Numbered from the stretch's first letter, positions 42,085 to 51,703 are shown. The stretch: DNA of 64,000 bases from Flavobacterium pectinovorum (GCF_022802975.1 NZ_JAFEVZ010000008.1:124001-188000), one strand, 5' to 3'. Numbers and translations: made by a program. Notes: generated from the letters alone by a model not told the origin.

Positions 42085-42747
42085 ATGATTAAAACAGTAA
42101 TTTTTGATATGGATGGCGTAATCGTAGATACAGAACCCGTTCATCGTTATGCTTATTACAAACAATTTTCAGAATTAAATATTGAAGTTTCCGAAGAAAT
42201 GTACACTTCATTTACAGGATTTTCAACCCGAAATACATTTCAGACTTTAAAAGGATTTTTTCCCACAATAGAAGATGGTGTTGAAGATTTGATTCAAAGA
42301 AAGAGAAGCATTTTTAATGATGCTTTTGATACTAAAGAAGATTTATATTTGTTAGAAGGTGTAGAGGATTTAATTAAGGATTTATATGCTAACGGAATTC
42401 AGTTAATCTTAGCTTCATCAGCATCAAAAGTGACTATTGATCGTGTTTTTACCCGATTTAATCTGCACCAGTATTTTTCGGCAATTGTGAGCGGTGAAGA
42501 TTTCCCGCAATCAAAACCAAATCCGGCAATTTTTGTTCATGCAGCTTCATTATCAATTGCCCCGAAAGAAAATTGTATTATTATTGAAGACAGTACAAAC
42601 GGTGTAAAAGCGGCAGGAGGAGCAGGGATTTTTTGTGTGGGTTACAGAAGCGAAAACTCAGAAGGTCAGGATTTATCAGAAGCAAATTTGATTATTAATC
42701 ATTTTAATGAGTTAAATGCTGTCATAATATCACAATTAAGTATTTGA
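42085..42747 (+). CDS. HAD superfamily phosphatase (beta-phosphoglucomutase-like)
   Basis: A 220-residue haloacid-dehalogenase hydrolase of subfamily IA with an alpha-helical cap. Motif I is FDMDGVIVDTEP (nucleophile D8, acid/base D10), motif II LASSAS, motif III the Lys in SKPNP, and motif IV IIIEDSTNGVKAAGGAG. The variant-3 pattern suggests small sugar phosphates or related substrates; beta-phosphoglucomutase itself cannot be claimed. Confidence 0.88.
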   Translation: MIKTVIFDMDGVIVDTEPVHRYAYYKQFSELNIEVSEEMYTSFTGFSTRNTFQTLKGFFPTIEDGVEDLIQRKRSIFNDAFDTKEDLYLLEGVEDLIKDLYANGIQLILASSASKVTIDRVFTRFNLHQYFSAIVSGEDFPQSKPNPAIFVHAASLSIAPKENCIIIEDSTNGVKAAGGAGIFCVGYRSENSEGQDLSEANLIINHFNELNAVIISQLSI

Positions 42748-42766
42748 ATTAAGTAAAATTTAACTT

Positions 42767-42793
42767 TTGTCCTTTTTTGAATTCGTAATTTTG
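42767..42793 (+). promoter_or_regulatory. Promoter of DUF2911 gene
   Basis: TTG (42767-42769), a 16-bp spacer and TAATTTTG (42786-42793). The -7 box is a perfect TAnnTTTG; the spacer is one base below the usual 17-23. A leader of ~22 nt precedes the ATG at 42820. Confidence 0.55.
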
Positions 42794-42819
42794 AAAAAAA
42801 AACAAACAGACTTATAAAA

Positions 42820-43662
42820 ATGAAAAAACTACTTATTGCATTAGCCATTGTTTTGGCACCTCTTGTTGCAGAAGCACAAATAAAAACACCGCAGGCCAGT
42901 CCTAAAGGCTATATTAAGCAAACCGTTGGATTGACTGATGTTGAAGTTACCTATTCAAGACCTGGTGCCAGAGGCAGAGCGGTTTTTGGAAATCTGGTTC
43001 CGTTTGGGAAATTATGGAGAACAGGAGCCAATGAAAATACAATAATCAATTTTGGAGACGACGTTATTATTGATGGTAAAACATTAAAAAAAGGAAAATA
43101 TGCAATTTATACGATTCCAAGAATAGAAAGTTGGGAGGTGATTTTTTACCTTTCTACGGATAATTGGGGATTGCCGGAAAATTGGAGCGATGCTTATGTA
43201 GCTTTAAAAACAACGGTAAAAGAAGATGCATTGCCAACTCCTGTTGAAACTTTTACTATTGGTATTAATACTCTTGATCAAAATTCAGGATATTTGGAAA
43301 TGGCCTGGGAAAACTCTCATATAGCCTTAAAATTTGAAGTTCCTACTGCAAAATTAGCTACAGCAAGCATTCAAAAAACGTTAGCCGGTCCAACGTGGAA
43401 TGATTATTATGCTGCATCTCAGTATTTATTTCAGTCAAACGGAAACATGATTAGTGCACGTGAATATGTTGATAAAGCATTAGAAATGAGTACTGAAAAA
43501 CCTTATTATGTTACGAGGTTAAAATCATTGATTCAGGCTAAACAAGGAGATAAAGCCGGTGCTGTTGAAACGGCAAAAATTTCTTTGGCTGCTGCTGAAG
43601 CTGCTAATAATCAGGATTATGTAAAAATGAATAAAGATAGTATTTCAGAATGGAGTAGATAA
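42820..43662 (+). CDS. DUF2911 domain secreted protein
   Basis: A 280-residue exported protein with signal peptide ending VAEAQ. Residues ~24-190 form the DUF2911 domain, including VGLTDVEVTYSRPGARGR, FGNLVPFGKLWRTGANENT, KKGKYAIYTIP and SHIALKFEVPTA. A C-terminal TPR-like helical part (ASQYLFQSNGNMISAREYVDKALEM, then AKQGDKAGAVETAKISLAAAEAA) follows. The family is common in Bacteroidota and uncharacterised. A strong terminator follows. Confidence 0.88.
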   Translation: MKKLLIALAIVLAPLVAEAQIKTPQASPKGYIKQTVGLTDVEVTYSRPGARGRAVFGNLVPFGKLWRTGANENTIINFGDDVIIDGKTLKKGKYAIYTIPRIESWEVIFYLSTDNWGLPENWSDAYVALKTTVKEDALPTPVETFTIGINTLDQNSGYLEMAWENSHIALKFEVPTAKLATASIQKTLAGPTWNDYYAASQYLFQSNGNMISAREYVDKALEMSTEKPYYVTRLKSLIQAKQGDKAGAVETAKISLAAAEAANNQDYVKMNKDSISEWSR

Positions 43663-43683
43663 TCTGTATTCGTTATATAAAAC

Positions 43684-43720
43684 AAAACCCATTTTGAAAA
43701 TGTTTCGAAATGGGTTTTTT
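43684..43720. terminator. Bidirectional terminator
   Basis: A ~16-bp stem AAAACCCATTT-T-GAAA / TTTC-G-AAATGGGTTTT (one G-U pair) with a 3-nt loop and a T6 tail, between the convergent DUF2911 and epimerase genes. Confidence 0.87.
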
Positions 43721-43732
43721 ATTATTCTTTAA

Positions 43733-44584
43733 TTAAAAGATTTCTATGCCAAAGGAAGTATTGAAAGTTTGATTTGCTTCCAGAATCAGAATTCCTTCTT
43801 TTTTAAACAAATCTCCTGATTTTTTAAGTGTGTCAGAGTAGCCAAACCAAGGTTCAATACAAATAAAAGGAGCATTTTCTTTGGTCCAGATTCCTAAATT
43901 TGGAAAATCTTTAAAATCAACTTTAATATATGGTTTTGAGCTTTCAAGAATAGTTAAAGAATTTGATTCAAGAGTTTTAAAAACCAAAGCATCATTTTTA
44001 AATAATTTGTAATTTAATGAAACTACATCATTTGAGGTTTCTAAAGTTTCGGTTGTATTGGAAATTAAGCCATCTTGAAGGAGTGAATATTCCAGTTTTT
44101 CTTCTTTTTCAAATTGAATATTGTATTTTGAAAATTCTTCGGGTAAAGCAAAGGCAGGATGTGCGCCTATAGAAAAAGGAATTTGTGTTTCTTCTTTATT
44201 AATTACCCTGTAGGCTATATTCAGGTTGTTTTCTTCAAGTTTGTAAATAATCTGCAACTCAAACTTAAACGGATATTTTTTAAGCGTTTCATTATTATAG
44301 GATAAAGAAAAAGTAGCAGATGATGCTGTTTTTTCTATCAATTGAAATTCCATATCACGCGCAAAACCATGTCTTGATAAATGATAGTCTTTTTTATTAA
44401 AAGTATAAGTTTCGTTTTTTAGACTTCCAACAATCGGAAAAAGAACAGGCGAGTGTTTGGGCCAGAATTTAGGATTACCGTTCCAGATATATTCTTTGTT
44501 TTGATTGTCGATCAGAGAAAATAATTCGGCTCCCAGATGTTTAATAGAAGCTTTTAGTGTTGAATTTGATATTGTTGTATTCAA
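43733..44584 (-). CDS. Aldose 1-epimerase family protein
   Basis: A 283-residue galactose-mutarotase-like beta sandwich. Family marks: LGAELFSLIDNQNKEYIWNG near residue 17, FPIVGSLKNETYTF, YHLSRHGFARDMEF (first catalytic His region), FSIGAHPAFALPE (second His) and CIEPWFGYSD (catalytic Glu). This is the YeaD-like/LACX-like subgroup, possibly hexose-6-phosphate mutarotase. The start codon is TTG: no in-frame ATG is found before the conserved N-terminus and the next Met is internal. Confidence 0.85.
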   Translation of the reverse strand: MNTTISNSTLKASIKHLGAELFSLIDNQNKEYIWNGNPKFWPKHSPVLFPIVGSLKNETYTFNKKDYHLSRHGFARDMEFQLIEKTASSATFSLSYNNETLKKYPFKFELQIIYKLEENNLNIAYRVINKEETQIPFSIGAHPAFALPEEFSKYNIQFEKEEKLEYSLLQDGLISNTTETLETSNDVVSLNYKLFKNDALVFKTLESNSLTILESSKPYIKVDFKDFPNLGIWTKENAPFICIEPWFGYSDTLKKSGDLFKKEGILILEANQTFNTSFGIEIF

Positions 44585-44768
44585 AATGATGCTTTTAAGA
44601 GAATTAAGTTAATGTAATTGTAAATATAATTTTATAAATTTTATTTTGTGTAAAAAATATTTGAAATGCTTTTTTGATAATATTTTGCTAAAATCAAATA
44701 AGAGCTTTGGTTTTTCTCTGTAAATAGCTTTTTTTTTCATTAATTTGCTATATAAACAGGTATAAAAT

Positions 44769-47036
44769 ATGAAAAGACAATCCGCTAAAGCCTTATTGAC
44801 AATGGCTTTGTTTGTAGGAATTTCTTCTGTTTGGGCGCAGCAAGTACCCGCAACAGAAGGAAAATCAGTTAATAATTACAATTATCAAGATGCTTTCGCA
44901 CCGCATTTTTACTCAAAAAATGGTACTCCAACCCGTTCAGCAAGTGGTCAGCCGGGTGTTGAATACTGGCAAAACAGGGCAGATTATCAAATTAATGTTA
45001 AGTTAAATGCTGCTACAAATGAAATTATAGGTACAGATGAAATTATCTATACAAACAATAGTCCGGATAAGCTGTCTTTTTTGTGGTTGAATTTAGATCA
45101 GAATTTATTCAAAAATGATTCCAGAGGAAATGCGGTTGTGCCTTTGACAGGTAGTCGTAATGGGGCTCAGGGGCAGGTTTTTGATGGGGGAAATAAAATT
45201 AAATCGGTAAAAGTAATTTCAGGAGGAAAGAAAAGTACAGAAACCGATGTGAAATATGTAGTTACAGATACCAGAATGCAAATTTTTCTTCCGGAGGAAT
45301 TAGCATCGAAAGGCGGGTCTGTAAAAATTAAAATAGAGTTTTCATTCATAGCACCTTTTGAAGGTTCTGACAGAATGGGGGTTTTAGAAACTAAAAACGG
45401 TAAAATATTTACAATGGCGCAGTGGTACCCGCGTATGTGTGTGTATGATGATGTAAGAGGATGGAATACAGCGCCATATTTAGGAGCTTCTGAGTTTTAT
45501 TTGGAGTATGGTAATTTTGATGTAAAGCTTACAGTGCCGGCAAATCATTATGTGGTAGGTTCCGGAGAATTGATTAATGGATCTGATGTTTTATCTGCTG
45601 AACAGTTTAAACGTTATAAAGAAGCGTCTCAAAGTGATAAAACGGTTATGATTCGTTCTGCAGAAGAAGTTGCAGCGACTGCAAATGCTAATGCAACTGC
45701 AGAAAAAACTTGGCATTATCAAATTAAAAATGCGCGTGATTTTTCATGGGCATCATCTTCGGCTTTTATCTTAGACGGTGCAAAAATCAACCTGCCAAGC
45801 GGTAAAAAATCTTTGGCACTTTCTGCTTATCCAATTGAAAGTGCAGGAAAAGACGGTTACGGACGTTCTACAGAATATGTAAAAGCATCCATTGAACATT
45901 ATTCTAAACAATGGTTTGAATATCCTTATCCCGCAGCTACAAACGTGGCTGGAAACGAGGGCGGAATGGAATATCCCGGAATTGTATTTTGTAGCTGGGA
46001 ATCAAAAGGAAAAGACTTATGGGGTGTTACGGATCATGAATTTGGTCATATCTGGTTTCCTATGATTGTAGGTTCAAACGAAAGATTATTCGGTTGGATG
46101 GATGAGGGCTTTAATACTTTTATAAATTCACTAAGTACTGAAGCATTTAATAATGGAGAATACAAAGAACCGGCTACAGATTTGCATGAAATGGCAGAAC
46201 CTTTTACCCGCCCTGATTTAGAAACCATTATGAGTTCTCCTGATAATATGAAAGAGGGAAATATTGGTATGTTGTGTTATTTTAAACCAAGTGCCGGACT
46301 GATAATTTTAAGAGAACAGATTTTAGGAAAAGAACGTTTCGATACTGCTTTTAAAACTTATATTCAACGCTGGGCATACAAACATCCTCAGCCGGATGAC
46401 TTTTTCAGGTCTATGGAAAATGTTGCGGGAGAGGATTTAAGCTGGTTCTGGAGAAGCTGGTATGTAAACAACTGGCGTTTTGATCAGGGAATTAATTCGA
46501 TTAAATATGTGAAAAATGATCCTGCAAAAGGAGTAGTCATAAATATTGAAAATTTTGATAAAATGCCAATGCCAATTGTTTTGGATGTAAAGGAAAAAAG
46601 CGGAAAAGTTACAAGGGTTAATTTGCCTGTAGAAGTTTGGCAGCGTAATCATGACTGGTCTTTTAAACACAATTCTACTGAAGAAATAGAGAGTGTTACT
46701 TTAGATCCGGATCACGTATTTCCTGATCATAATGAAAGTAATAATGTTTGGACTTCGGGAAAAGGAAAAATTGAAAAAGATATTATTCTTGATGGTTATT
46801 TAGGAATTTACGTTACTAAAAATGCCCCGCTAAAAATTGAATTTTCTGAAAAAAATAGCGTTTTAAATGTAGAAATTACAGATTTTCCTAAGTTTACAGT
46901 TGAGCCAGTAGCGGATGAAAAAGATACTTTTGTATCTAACAGAGCCGGTTTAAAATTCAAATTCAATGAAGCAAAAACAGCTTTTGATATGACTGTTTTA
47001 GGGAATGGACAAGTAATTTCATTTACTAAAAAATAA
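44769..47036 (+). CDS. M1 family metallopeptidase (exported)
   Basis: A 755-residue zinc aminopeptidase-like protein with a signal peptide ending VWAQ. Its zinc site is H423-E-F-G-H427 with E446 exactly 19 residues later (HExxH-x18-E). The substrate loop is GGMEYPG in place of the GAMEN of classical M1 enzymes, as in the flavobacterial periplasmic subgroup. An N-terminal beta domain, the catalytic domain and a C-terminal beta region ([19 protein letters not shown]) are visible. The specificity is unknown; proteolysis of imported peptides is likely. Confidence 0.9.
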   Translation: MKRQSAKALLTMALFVGISSVWAQQVPATEGKSVNNYNYQDAFAPHFYSKNGTPTRSASGQPGVEYWQNRADYQINVKLNAATNEIIGTDEIIYTNNSPDKLSFLWLNLDQNLFKNDSRGNAVVPLTGSRNGAQGQVFDGGNKIKSVKVISGGKKSTETDVKYVVTDTRMQIFLPEELASKGGSVKIKIEFSFIAPFEGSDRMGVLETKNGKIFTMAQWYPRMCVYDDVRGWNTAPYLGASEFYLEYGNFDVKLTVPANHYVVGSGELINGSDVLSAEQFKRYKEASQSDKTVMIRSAEEVAATANANATAEKTWHYQIKNARDFSWASSSAFILDGAKINLPSGKKSLALSAYPIESAGKDGYGRSTEYVKASIEHYSKQWFEYPYPAATNVAGNEGGMEYPGIVFCSWESKGKDLWGVTDHEFGHIWFPMIVGSNERLFGWMDEGFNTFINSLSTEAFNNGEYKEPATDLHEMAEPFTRPDLETIMSSPDNMKEGNIGMLCYFKPSAGLIILREQILGKERFDTAFKTYIQRWAYKHPQPDDFFRSMENVAGEDLSWFWRSWYVNNWRFDQGINSIKYVKNDPAKGVVINIENFDKMPMPIVLDVKEKSGKVTRVNLPVEVWQRNHDWSFKHNSTEEIESVTLDPDHVFPDHNESNNVWTSGKGKIEKDIILDGYLGIYVTKNAPLKIEFSEKNSVLNVEITDFPKFTVEPVADEKDTFVSNRAGLKFKFNEAKTAFDMTVLGNGQVISFTKK

Positions 47037-47057
47037 AATAATTTTATTAAGTAGTTC

Positions 47058-47097
47058 AGCCCGATAGATTTACGGAAGTCTATCGGGCTTTTTTTTG
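47058..47097 (+). terminator. Terminator of M1 peptidase gene
   Basis: An 11-bp GC-rich perfect stem AGCCCGATAGA / TCTATCGGGCT, 10-nt loop and T8 tail. Confidence 0.9.
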
Positions 47098-47142
47098 TTT
47101 TAAAATAACATTGCATTAAAAAAATGTTAGAATTTTAAAAAT

Positions 47143-47175
47143 TTGTTTTCTATATTAAAAAATAATGTACTTTTG
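47143..47175 (+). promoter_or_regulatory. Promoter of the arginine/proline cluster
   Basis: TTG (47143-47145), a 22-bp spacer and TACTTTTG (47168-47175) fit both boxes of the Bacteroidota promoter. The predicted transcription start is near 47180, about 320 nt before the first gene, so the cluster has a long leader. Confidence 0.65.
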
Positions 47176-47180
47176 CACCA

Positions 47181-47267
47181 ATGAATAAAATAAGTTTACA
47201 TATAACTTCTTTGTCACGGACAATCTCTCCTGGTACTTCTCCCGAAGTACGGATGCTATCTATATAG
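47181..47267 (+). CDS. Candidate 28-codon leader peptide of the arg cluster
   Basis: An ATG lying at the predicted transcription start opens a 28-codon frame (MNKISLHITSLSRTISPGTS, then PEVRMLSI, stop TAG). It would be translated from a nearly leaderless mRNA. It contains two CGG Arg codons and many Ser/Thr codons. Its last third coincides with a hairpin at 47233-47250, a layout seen in attenuators. It may instead be a non-translated RNA element. There is no homology evidence. Confidence 0.4.
   Translation: MNKISLHITSLSRTISPGTSPEVRMLSI
47233..47250 (+). promoter_or_regulatory. Hairpin in arg leader
   Basis: GTACTTC-TCCC-GAAGTAC, a perfect 7-bp stem with tetraloop, ending 17 bp before the leader-peptide stop codon. 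No U-run follows, so it is not a simple terminator. The remaining ~235 nt up to the first gene are AT-rich; a TTG-initiated frame there is not convincing. Confidence 0.5.
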
Positions 47268-47502
47268 TATTCAAAGAGTTTTTCACCGCGTATTTATTTA
47301 TATTCATTTTCATTTTGAAATCATTTAAGTTGTCCATCGGGCAAACACATACCAAAAGTATTTATTTTTTTAAAAATTTACTTAATCAACTTTTTGAATT
47401 TAAAGGTGTTACTTCTGTTGTGTCTAATCTTATTAGCTTGTTTTTTGAATTTCAAACCAAACAATACGTTTTAATATTTAACGCTAAACTTCAATTATTG
47501 AA

Positions 47503-48144
47503 ATGAAGATCTCTATTGTTGTTACTCAGGAAGAACACTTCAAATTCGCACAGGAAATCTGCGATACAATAGAATCATCTGCCTTGTTAAGAGGTACGGG
47601 GATTGCTAAAAGAACTCCTGAATATATTCAGAAAAAAATGTCGAATGGTGATGCGATGATTGCTTTGGCAGACGGAAAATTTGCAGGCTTTTGTTATATC
47701 GAAAGCTGGCAGCATGGTCAATTCGTGGCACATTCAGGTCTAATTGTACATCCTGACTACAGAAACTTAGGTTTGGCTAAAAAGATAAAATCGAAAGTTT
47801 TTGATTATTCATTGCAAAAATATCCAAATGCAAAAATTTTTGGTATCACGACAGGTTTGGCTGTAATGAAGATTAATTCTGATTTAGGTTACAAACCCGT
47901 GCCTTTCTCAGAGCTTACAACCGATCCGAGTTTTTGGGCCGGATGTAAAACTTGTACTAATTTTCCAATTCTGCAAAGCAAGGAAAATAAAATGTGCTTA
48001 TGCACCGGAATGTTATATGATCCGGCAGACAAACCAAAAGATCCTCCAAGACACCCTTTTAATGAAGCTGTTTTGAAAAGATTAAAAAAAATAAAACAAG
48101 CTCTGTTTTTAAATAAAATACTGTCTTTCGGTTTTTTATCTTAA
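47503..48144 (+). CDS. GNAT N-acetyltransferase, likely N-acylglutamate synthase of the arg pathway
   Basis: A 213-residue acyltransferase of the GNAT superfamily: acyl-CoA loop HSGLIVHPDYRNLGLAKKIKSK (VHPDYRNLGLAKKI is the RxxGxG/A-like motif), then KIFGITTG and MKINSDLGYKPV. After the GNAT core four Cys occur as WAGCKTCTNF and KMCLCTGM, possibly a metal site. As first gene of an arginine cluster lacking argA and argJ, it is the best candidate for glutamate N-acylation, acetyl or succinyl. This role is inferred from context. Confidence 0.75.
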   Translation: MKISIVVTQEEHFKFAQEICDTIESSALLRGTGIAKRTPEYIQKKMSNGDAMIALADGKFAGFCYIESWQHGQFVAHSGLIVHPDYRNLGLAKKIKSKVFDYSLQKYPNAKIFGITTGLAVMKINSDLGYKPVPFSELTTDPSFWAGCKTCTNFPILQSKENKMCLCTGMLYDPADKPKDPPRHPFNEAVLKRLKKIKQALFLNKILSFGFLS

Positions 48145-48209
48145 AAATTAAATATAAAAAAGAATCTCAAACTTGCTAAATACGAAAGTATTAGCCTAAA
48201 TTATAAAAA

Positions 48210-49403
48210 ATGAAAAAAGTTGTATTAGCTTATAGTGGAGGATTAGATACCTCGTATTGTTTGAAATATTTGAAAAACGAAAAAGGATATGAAGTTCACA
48301 CCGTACTTGTAGATACAGGAGGATTTAGTGAAGAAGAATTATCTGCCATTGAAAAAAGAGCTTACGAATTAGGAAGTGCACAACACGCGAACCTTACAAT
48401 CGTAGACAAATATTATGATAAAGCTATAAAATATTTGATTTTCGGAAATGTATTGAAAAATAATACTTATCCGTTATCAGTAAGTGCAGAGCGTGTTTTT
48501 CAGGCAATTGAAGCTATTAAATATGCTAAAAAAGTGGAAGCAAGCGCGATCGCACACGGAAGTACAGGTGCAGGAAATGACCAAATTCGTTTTGATTTGA
48601 TTTTTCAGACGATCGCTCCGGAAATCGAAATCATCACTCCAATTAGAGATTTAAAACTTTCAAGACAGGAAGAGGTTGATTATTTAGCTCAAAATGGTGT
48701 TCACTATTCTTGGGAAAAAGCACAATATTCTATCAATAAAGGACTTTGGGGAACAAGTGTTGGAGGAAAAGAAACTTTAACTTCAAGCCAGCCATTGCCA
48801 AGTGAAGCTTATCCTTCACAATTACAAAAAGAAGGTGAAGAAAAAGTGACGCTTCATTTTGAACAAGGAGAATTAGTTGCTTTAAATGGTAAAAAAGATG
48901 CTCCTGAAAAAAACATCGTAAAACTTGAAAAACTCGCAAATGCTTATGCAATTGGTAGAGATATTCACGTTGGAGATACTATTATCGGAATTAAAGGAAG
49001 AGTTGGTTTTGAAGCTGCTGCTCCGTTAATTATAATTAAAGCACACCATTTATTAGAAAAACATACGCTTGGAAAATGGCAACAATACTGGAAAGAACAG
49101 TTAGGGAACTGGTATGGAATGTTATTTCACGAAGGTCAGTTTTTGGATCCAGTGATGAGAAATATTGAAACTTTCTTGCAAGACACACAAAAAACAGTAA
49201 ACGGAACGGTAACAGTTTCATTGAAACCATATCATTTTTCGCTTGATGGTATTGAATCTAAAAACGATTTAATGAACACTGGTTTTGGTCAATATGGTGA
49301 AATGAATAATGCCTGGACATCTGATGATGCAAAAGGATTTATTAAAATTCTTGGAAATGCACAAAACATATTTTCATCTGTAAATCAATTAGATCATGAT
49401 TAA
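48210..49403 (+). CDS. argG: Argininosuccinate synthase
   Basis: A 397-residue cytosolic ATP-pyrophosphatase-type ligase that joins citrulline and aspartate. Motifs: the ATP loop AYSGGLDTSYCLKYL at residues 7-21, AHGSTGAGNDQIRFD near residue 113, and SINKGLWGTSVGGKETL for substrate binding. The length is usual. It lies 65 bp after the GNAT gene; its 3' end overlaps argC by 8 bp, so the two are translationally coupled. Confidence 0.96.
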   Translation: MKKVVLAYSGGLDTSYCLKYLKNEKGYEVHTVLVDTGGFSEEELSAIEKRAYELGSAQHANLTIVDKYYDKAIKYLIFGNVLKNNTYPLSVSAERVFQAIEAIKYAKKVEASAIAHGSTGAGNDQIRFDLIFQTIAPEIEIITPIRDLKLSRQEEVDYLAQNGVHYSWEKAQYSINKGLWGTSVGGKETLTSSQPLPSEAYPSQLQKEGEEKVTLHFEQGELVALNGKKDAPEKNIVKLEKLANAYAIGRDIHVGDTIIGIKGRVGFEAAAPLIIIKAHHLLEKHTLGKWQQYWKEQLGNWYGMLFHEGQFLDPVMRNIETFLQDTQKTVNGTVTVSLKPYHFSLDGIESKNDLMNTGFGQYGEMNNAWTSDDAKGFIKILGNAQNIFSSVNQLDHD

Positions 49404-50373
49404 TATCGGCATTATTGGTGGTTCGGGCTACACGGCCGGAGAACTCATCAGAATTTTAATGTATCATCCAAATGTAAACATCGATTTTGTTTACAGTACA
49501 ACGAATGCCGGAAAACCCCTTTCTGTAGCGCATCACGATCTAATGGGTGATATTGAAATGAATTTTACGGATAAAATCAATCCAGAGGTAAATGTTGTTT
49601 TCTTGTGTTTGGGTCACGGAAAATCGATTTCTTTTTTAAAGGAAAATCAGTTTGGAAACCACACCAAAATCATCGATTTAGGAAACGATTTCAGACTGAA
49701 CAAAGATGCTCATTTCGAAGGAAAGGATTTCGTTTACGGTCTGCCTGAAATCAATAAAGCAGAAATTAAAAAAGCAAATTATATCGCAAATCCGGGTTGT
49801 TTTGCAACTGCTATTCAGCTGGCTTTATTGCCTTTAGCAAAACACAATTTGCTAAACAATGATGTACATATTAATGCTACAACAGGAAGTACAGGAGCAG
49901 GAGTAAGTCTTTCTGAAACTTCTCATTTTAGCTGGAGAAATAATAATATGTCGCATTATAAAGCTTTTGAACATCAGCATTTAGGAGAAATTGGAGAAAG
50001 TTTGGTTCAGTTGCAGGATGATTTCGACAGCGAATTGCTTTTTATTCCGAACAGAGGAGATTTTCCAAGAGGAATTTTTGCAACCTTATATACATTATGT
50101 GATGATAGTTTGGAAAATTTGGTTGCAAAATACGAAGAGTTCTATAAAAACGAACCTTTCGTAACGGTTACAACAACAAACATCAACATGAAACAAGTGG
50201 TTCAGACGAATAAATGTATCATTAGTTTATTGAAAAAAGGAAACCGGGTTCTCATAACATCAATTATAGATAACTTAACCAAAGGTGCTTCAGGACAAGC
50301 GATTCAAAATATGAATTTAATGTTCGGATTAGAAGAAACCACAGGTTTACATTTGAAACCAAGCGGATTTTAG
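49396..50373 (+). CDS. argC: N-acetyl-gamma-glutamyl-phosphate reductase
   Basis: A 325-residue NADPH-dependent reductase of the third arginine step. NADP loop GIIGGSGYTAGELIRIL at residues 4-20; catalytic C135 in NPGCFATA; active-site His in HYKAFEHQHLGEI; and the FIPNRGDFPRGIFATLY block. The start overlaps argG. If the pathway uses succinylated intermediates (see argF'), it would act on the succinyl analogue. Confidence 0.95.
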   Translation: MINIGIIGGSGYTAGELIRILMYHPNVNIDFVYSTTNAGKPLSVAHHDLMGDIEMNFTDKINPEVNVVFLCLGHGKSISFLKENQFGNHTKIIDLGNDFRLNKDAHFEGKDFVYGLPEINKAEIKKANYIANPGCFATAIQLALLPLAKHNLLNNDVHINATTGSTGAGVSLSETSHFSWRNNNMSHYKAFEHQHLGEIGESLVQLQDDFDSELLFIPNRGDFPRGIFATLYTLCDDSLENLVAKYEEFYKNEPFVTVTTTNINMKQVVQTNKCIISLLKKGNRVLITSIIDNLTKGASGQAIQNMNLMFGLEETTGLHLKPSGF

Positions 50374-50382
50374 GAAAAAATT

Positions 50383-50516
50383 GTTTCAGGTTTATAGTTT
50401 CAAGTTTTACGTTCTGTGCGTAACTTGAAATCCAAATACTGAAACTCAAATCAGTTTCAGGTTTAAAATTCCAAGTTTCACGTTCTGTAAGCAACTTGAA
50501 ACTTTAAACCTGAAAC
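50383..50516. repeat. Two tandem 63-bp hairpin repeats
   Basis: Units 50383-50445 and 50454-50516 have the same plan: GTTTCAGGTTT..., TTCAAGTTT-like, ACGTTCTGT at the centre, then AACTTGAAA... and CTGAAAC. Each folds into a long hairpin. The vocabulary is shared with the cluster at 17380-17549. It fills the argC-argD gap. Confidence 0.8.
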
Positions 50517-50543
50517 AAAATAAACAAAATAAACAAAATAAAA

Positions 50544-51683
50544 ATGAACTTATTCAACGTTTACCCATTATACGACATCACTCCGGTAAAAGCAATTGAT
50601 TGTACCATTATCGACGACAAAGGAGTAGAATATTTAGACCTATATAGCGGACATGGTGTGATTTCTATCGGACACACGCAGCCGGATTATGTAGAAAAAT
50701 TGAAGAATCAATTAGATCATTTAGGTTTTTATTCGAATGCGATTCAGAATCCTTTACAGGTTGAATTGGCACAGAAATTAGGAAAGCTTTCCGGATTAGA
50801 AGATTACGAATTGTTTTTATGCAGTTCTGGTGCTGAAGCCAATGAAAATGCTTTAAAATTAGCCTCTTTCCATAACGGAAAATCAAGAGTAGTAGCTTTT
50901 CATAATTCTTTCCACGGAAGAACTTCTGCAGCAGTTGCCGTTACCGATAACAAAAAAATCGTAGCGCCAATTAATGCACAGCAAGTGGTTACTTTTTTAC
51001 CCTTAAACCAAATCGAATTAGTTGAAGCGGAATTGGCTAAAGGAGATGTTACTGCGGTAATTATCGAAGGAATTCAGGGTGTTGGAGGTTTAGACCAGGG
51101 AACAACTGAATTTTTTCAGGCTTTAGAAAAATCATGTAAAAAACACGATGTTGTTTTAATTTTAGACGAAGTACAATCAGGATACGGAAGAAGCGGAAAA
51201 TTTTTCGCATTCCAGCATCACGGAATCAACGCTGATATTATTTCAGTTGCAAAAGGAATGGGGAACGGTTTTCCGGTTGGAGCAATCTTGATTTCTCCAA
51301 AATTCGAAGCAAGTTTTGGATTATTAGGAACTACTTTCGGCGGAAGTCACTTGTCATGTGCAGCTGGAATCGCAGTTTTAGATGTAATTGAAAAACTGGA
51401 TTTACAGAAAAATGTAAATGAAGTTTATGAATATTTCTTAGAAAAAATCAAAGAAGTTGAGGGAATCAAACAAGTAAAAGGAAAAGGTTTGATGCTGGGA
51501 GTAGAATTTGATTTTGATGTAGCGGCGCTAAGAAAGAAATTAATTATCGAAAAACACATTTTTACAGGAAGCGCAAACAACAAAAATCTGCTTAGAATCT
51601 TACCACCGCTTACAGTAAAAAAAGCGGATATTGACACGTTTGTAAAAGCTTTGAAAGAAAGTTTAGAAGAACTTAAAAATTAA
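50544..51683 (+). CDS. argD: N-acylornithine aminotransferase (class III)
   Basis: A 379-residue PLP enzyme: EYLDLYSGHGVISIGHTQP at the N-terminus, LFLCSSGAEANENALKLA, VIIEGIQGVGG, LILDEVQSGYGRSGKFFAFQ and the PLP-Lys K237 in SVAKGMGNGFPVGA. It converts N-acyl-glutamate semialdehyde to N-acylornithine; the cluster position sets it apart from other class III enzymes. It is preceded by the hairpin repeats but no terminator. Confidence 0.93.
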   Translation: MNLFNVYPLYDITPVKAIDCTIIDDKGVEYLDLYSGHGVISIGHTQPDYVEKLKNQLDHLGFYSNAIQNPLQVELAQKLGKLSGLEDYELFLCSSGAEANENALKLASFHNGKSRVVAFHNSFHGRTSAAVAVTDNKKIVAPINAQQVVTFLPLNQIELVEAELAKGDVTAVIIEGIQGVGGLDQGTTEFFQALEKSCKKHDVVLILDEVQSGYGRSGKFFAFQHHGINADIISVAKGMGNGFPVGAILISPKFEASFGLLGTTFGGSHLSCAAGIAVLDVIEKLDLQKNVNEVYEYFLEKIKEVEGIKQVKGKGLMLGVEFDFDVAALRKKLIIEKHIFTGSANNKNLLRILPPLTVKKADIDTFVKALKESLEELKN

Positions 51684-51703
51684 TTTACCAATATACTATA
51701 TTA

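Noticed and set aside
47315..47506. 63-codon frame overlapping the first arg-cluster gene (ATGA-type junction)
   Set aside because: It starts only with TTG, has low-complexity Phe/Leu/Lys content, no family match, and lies in the leader RNA region; overlap with the GNAT start is probably chance.
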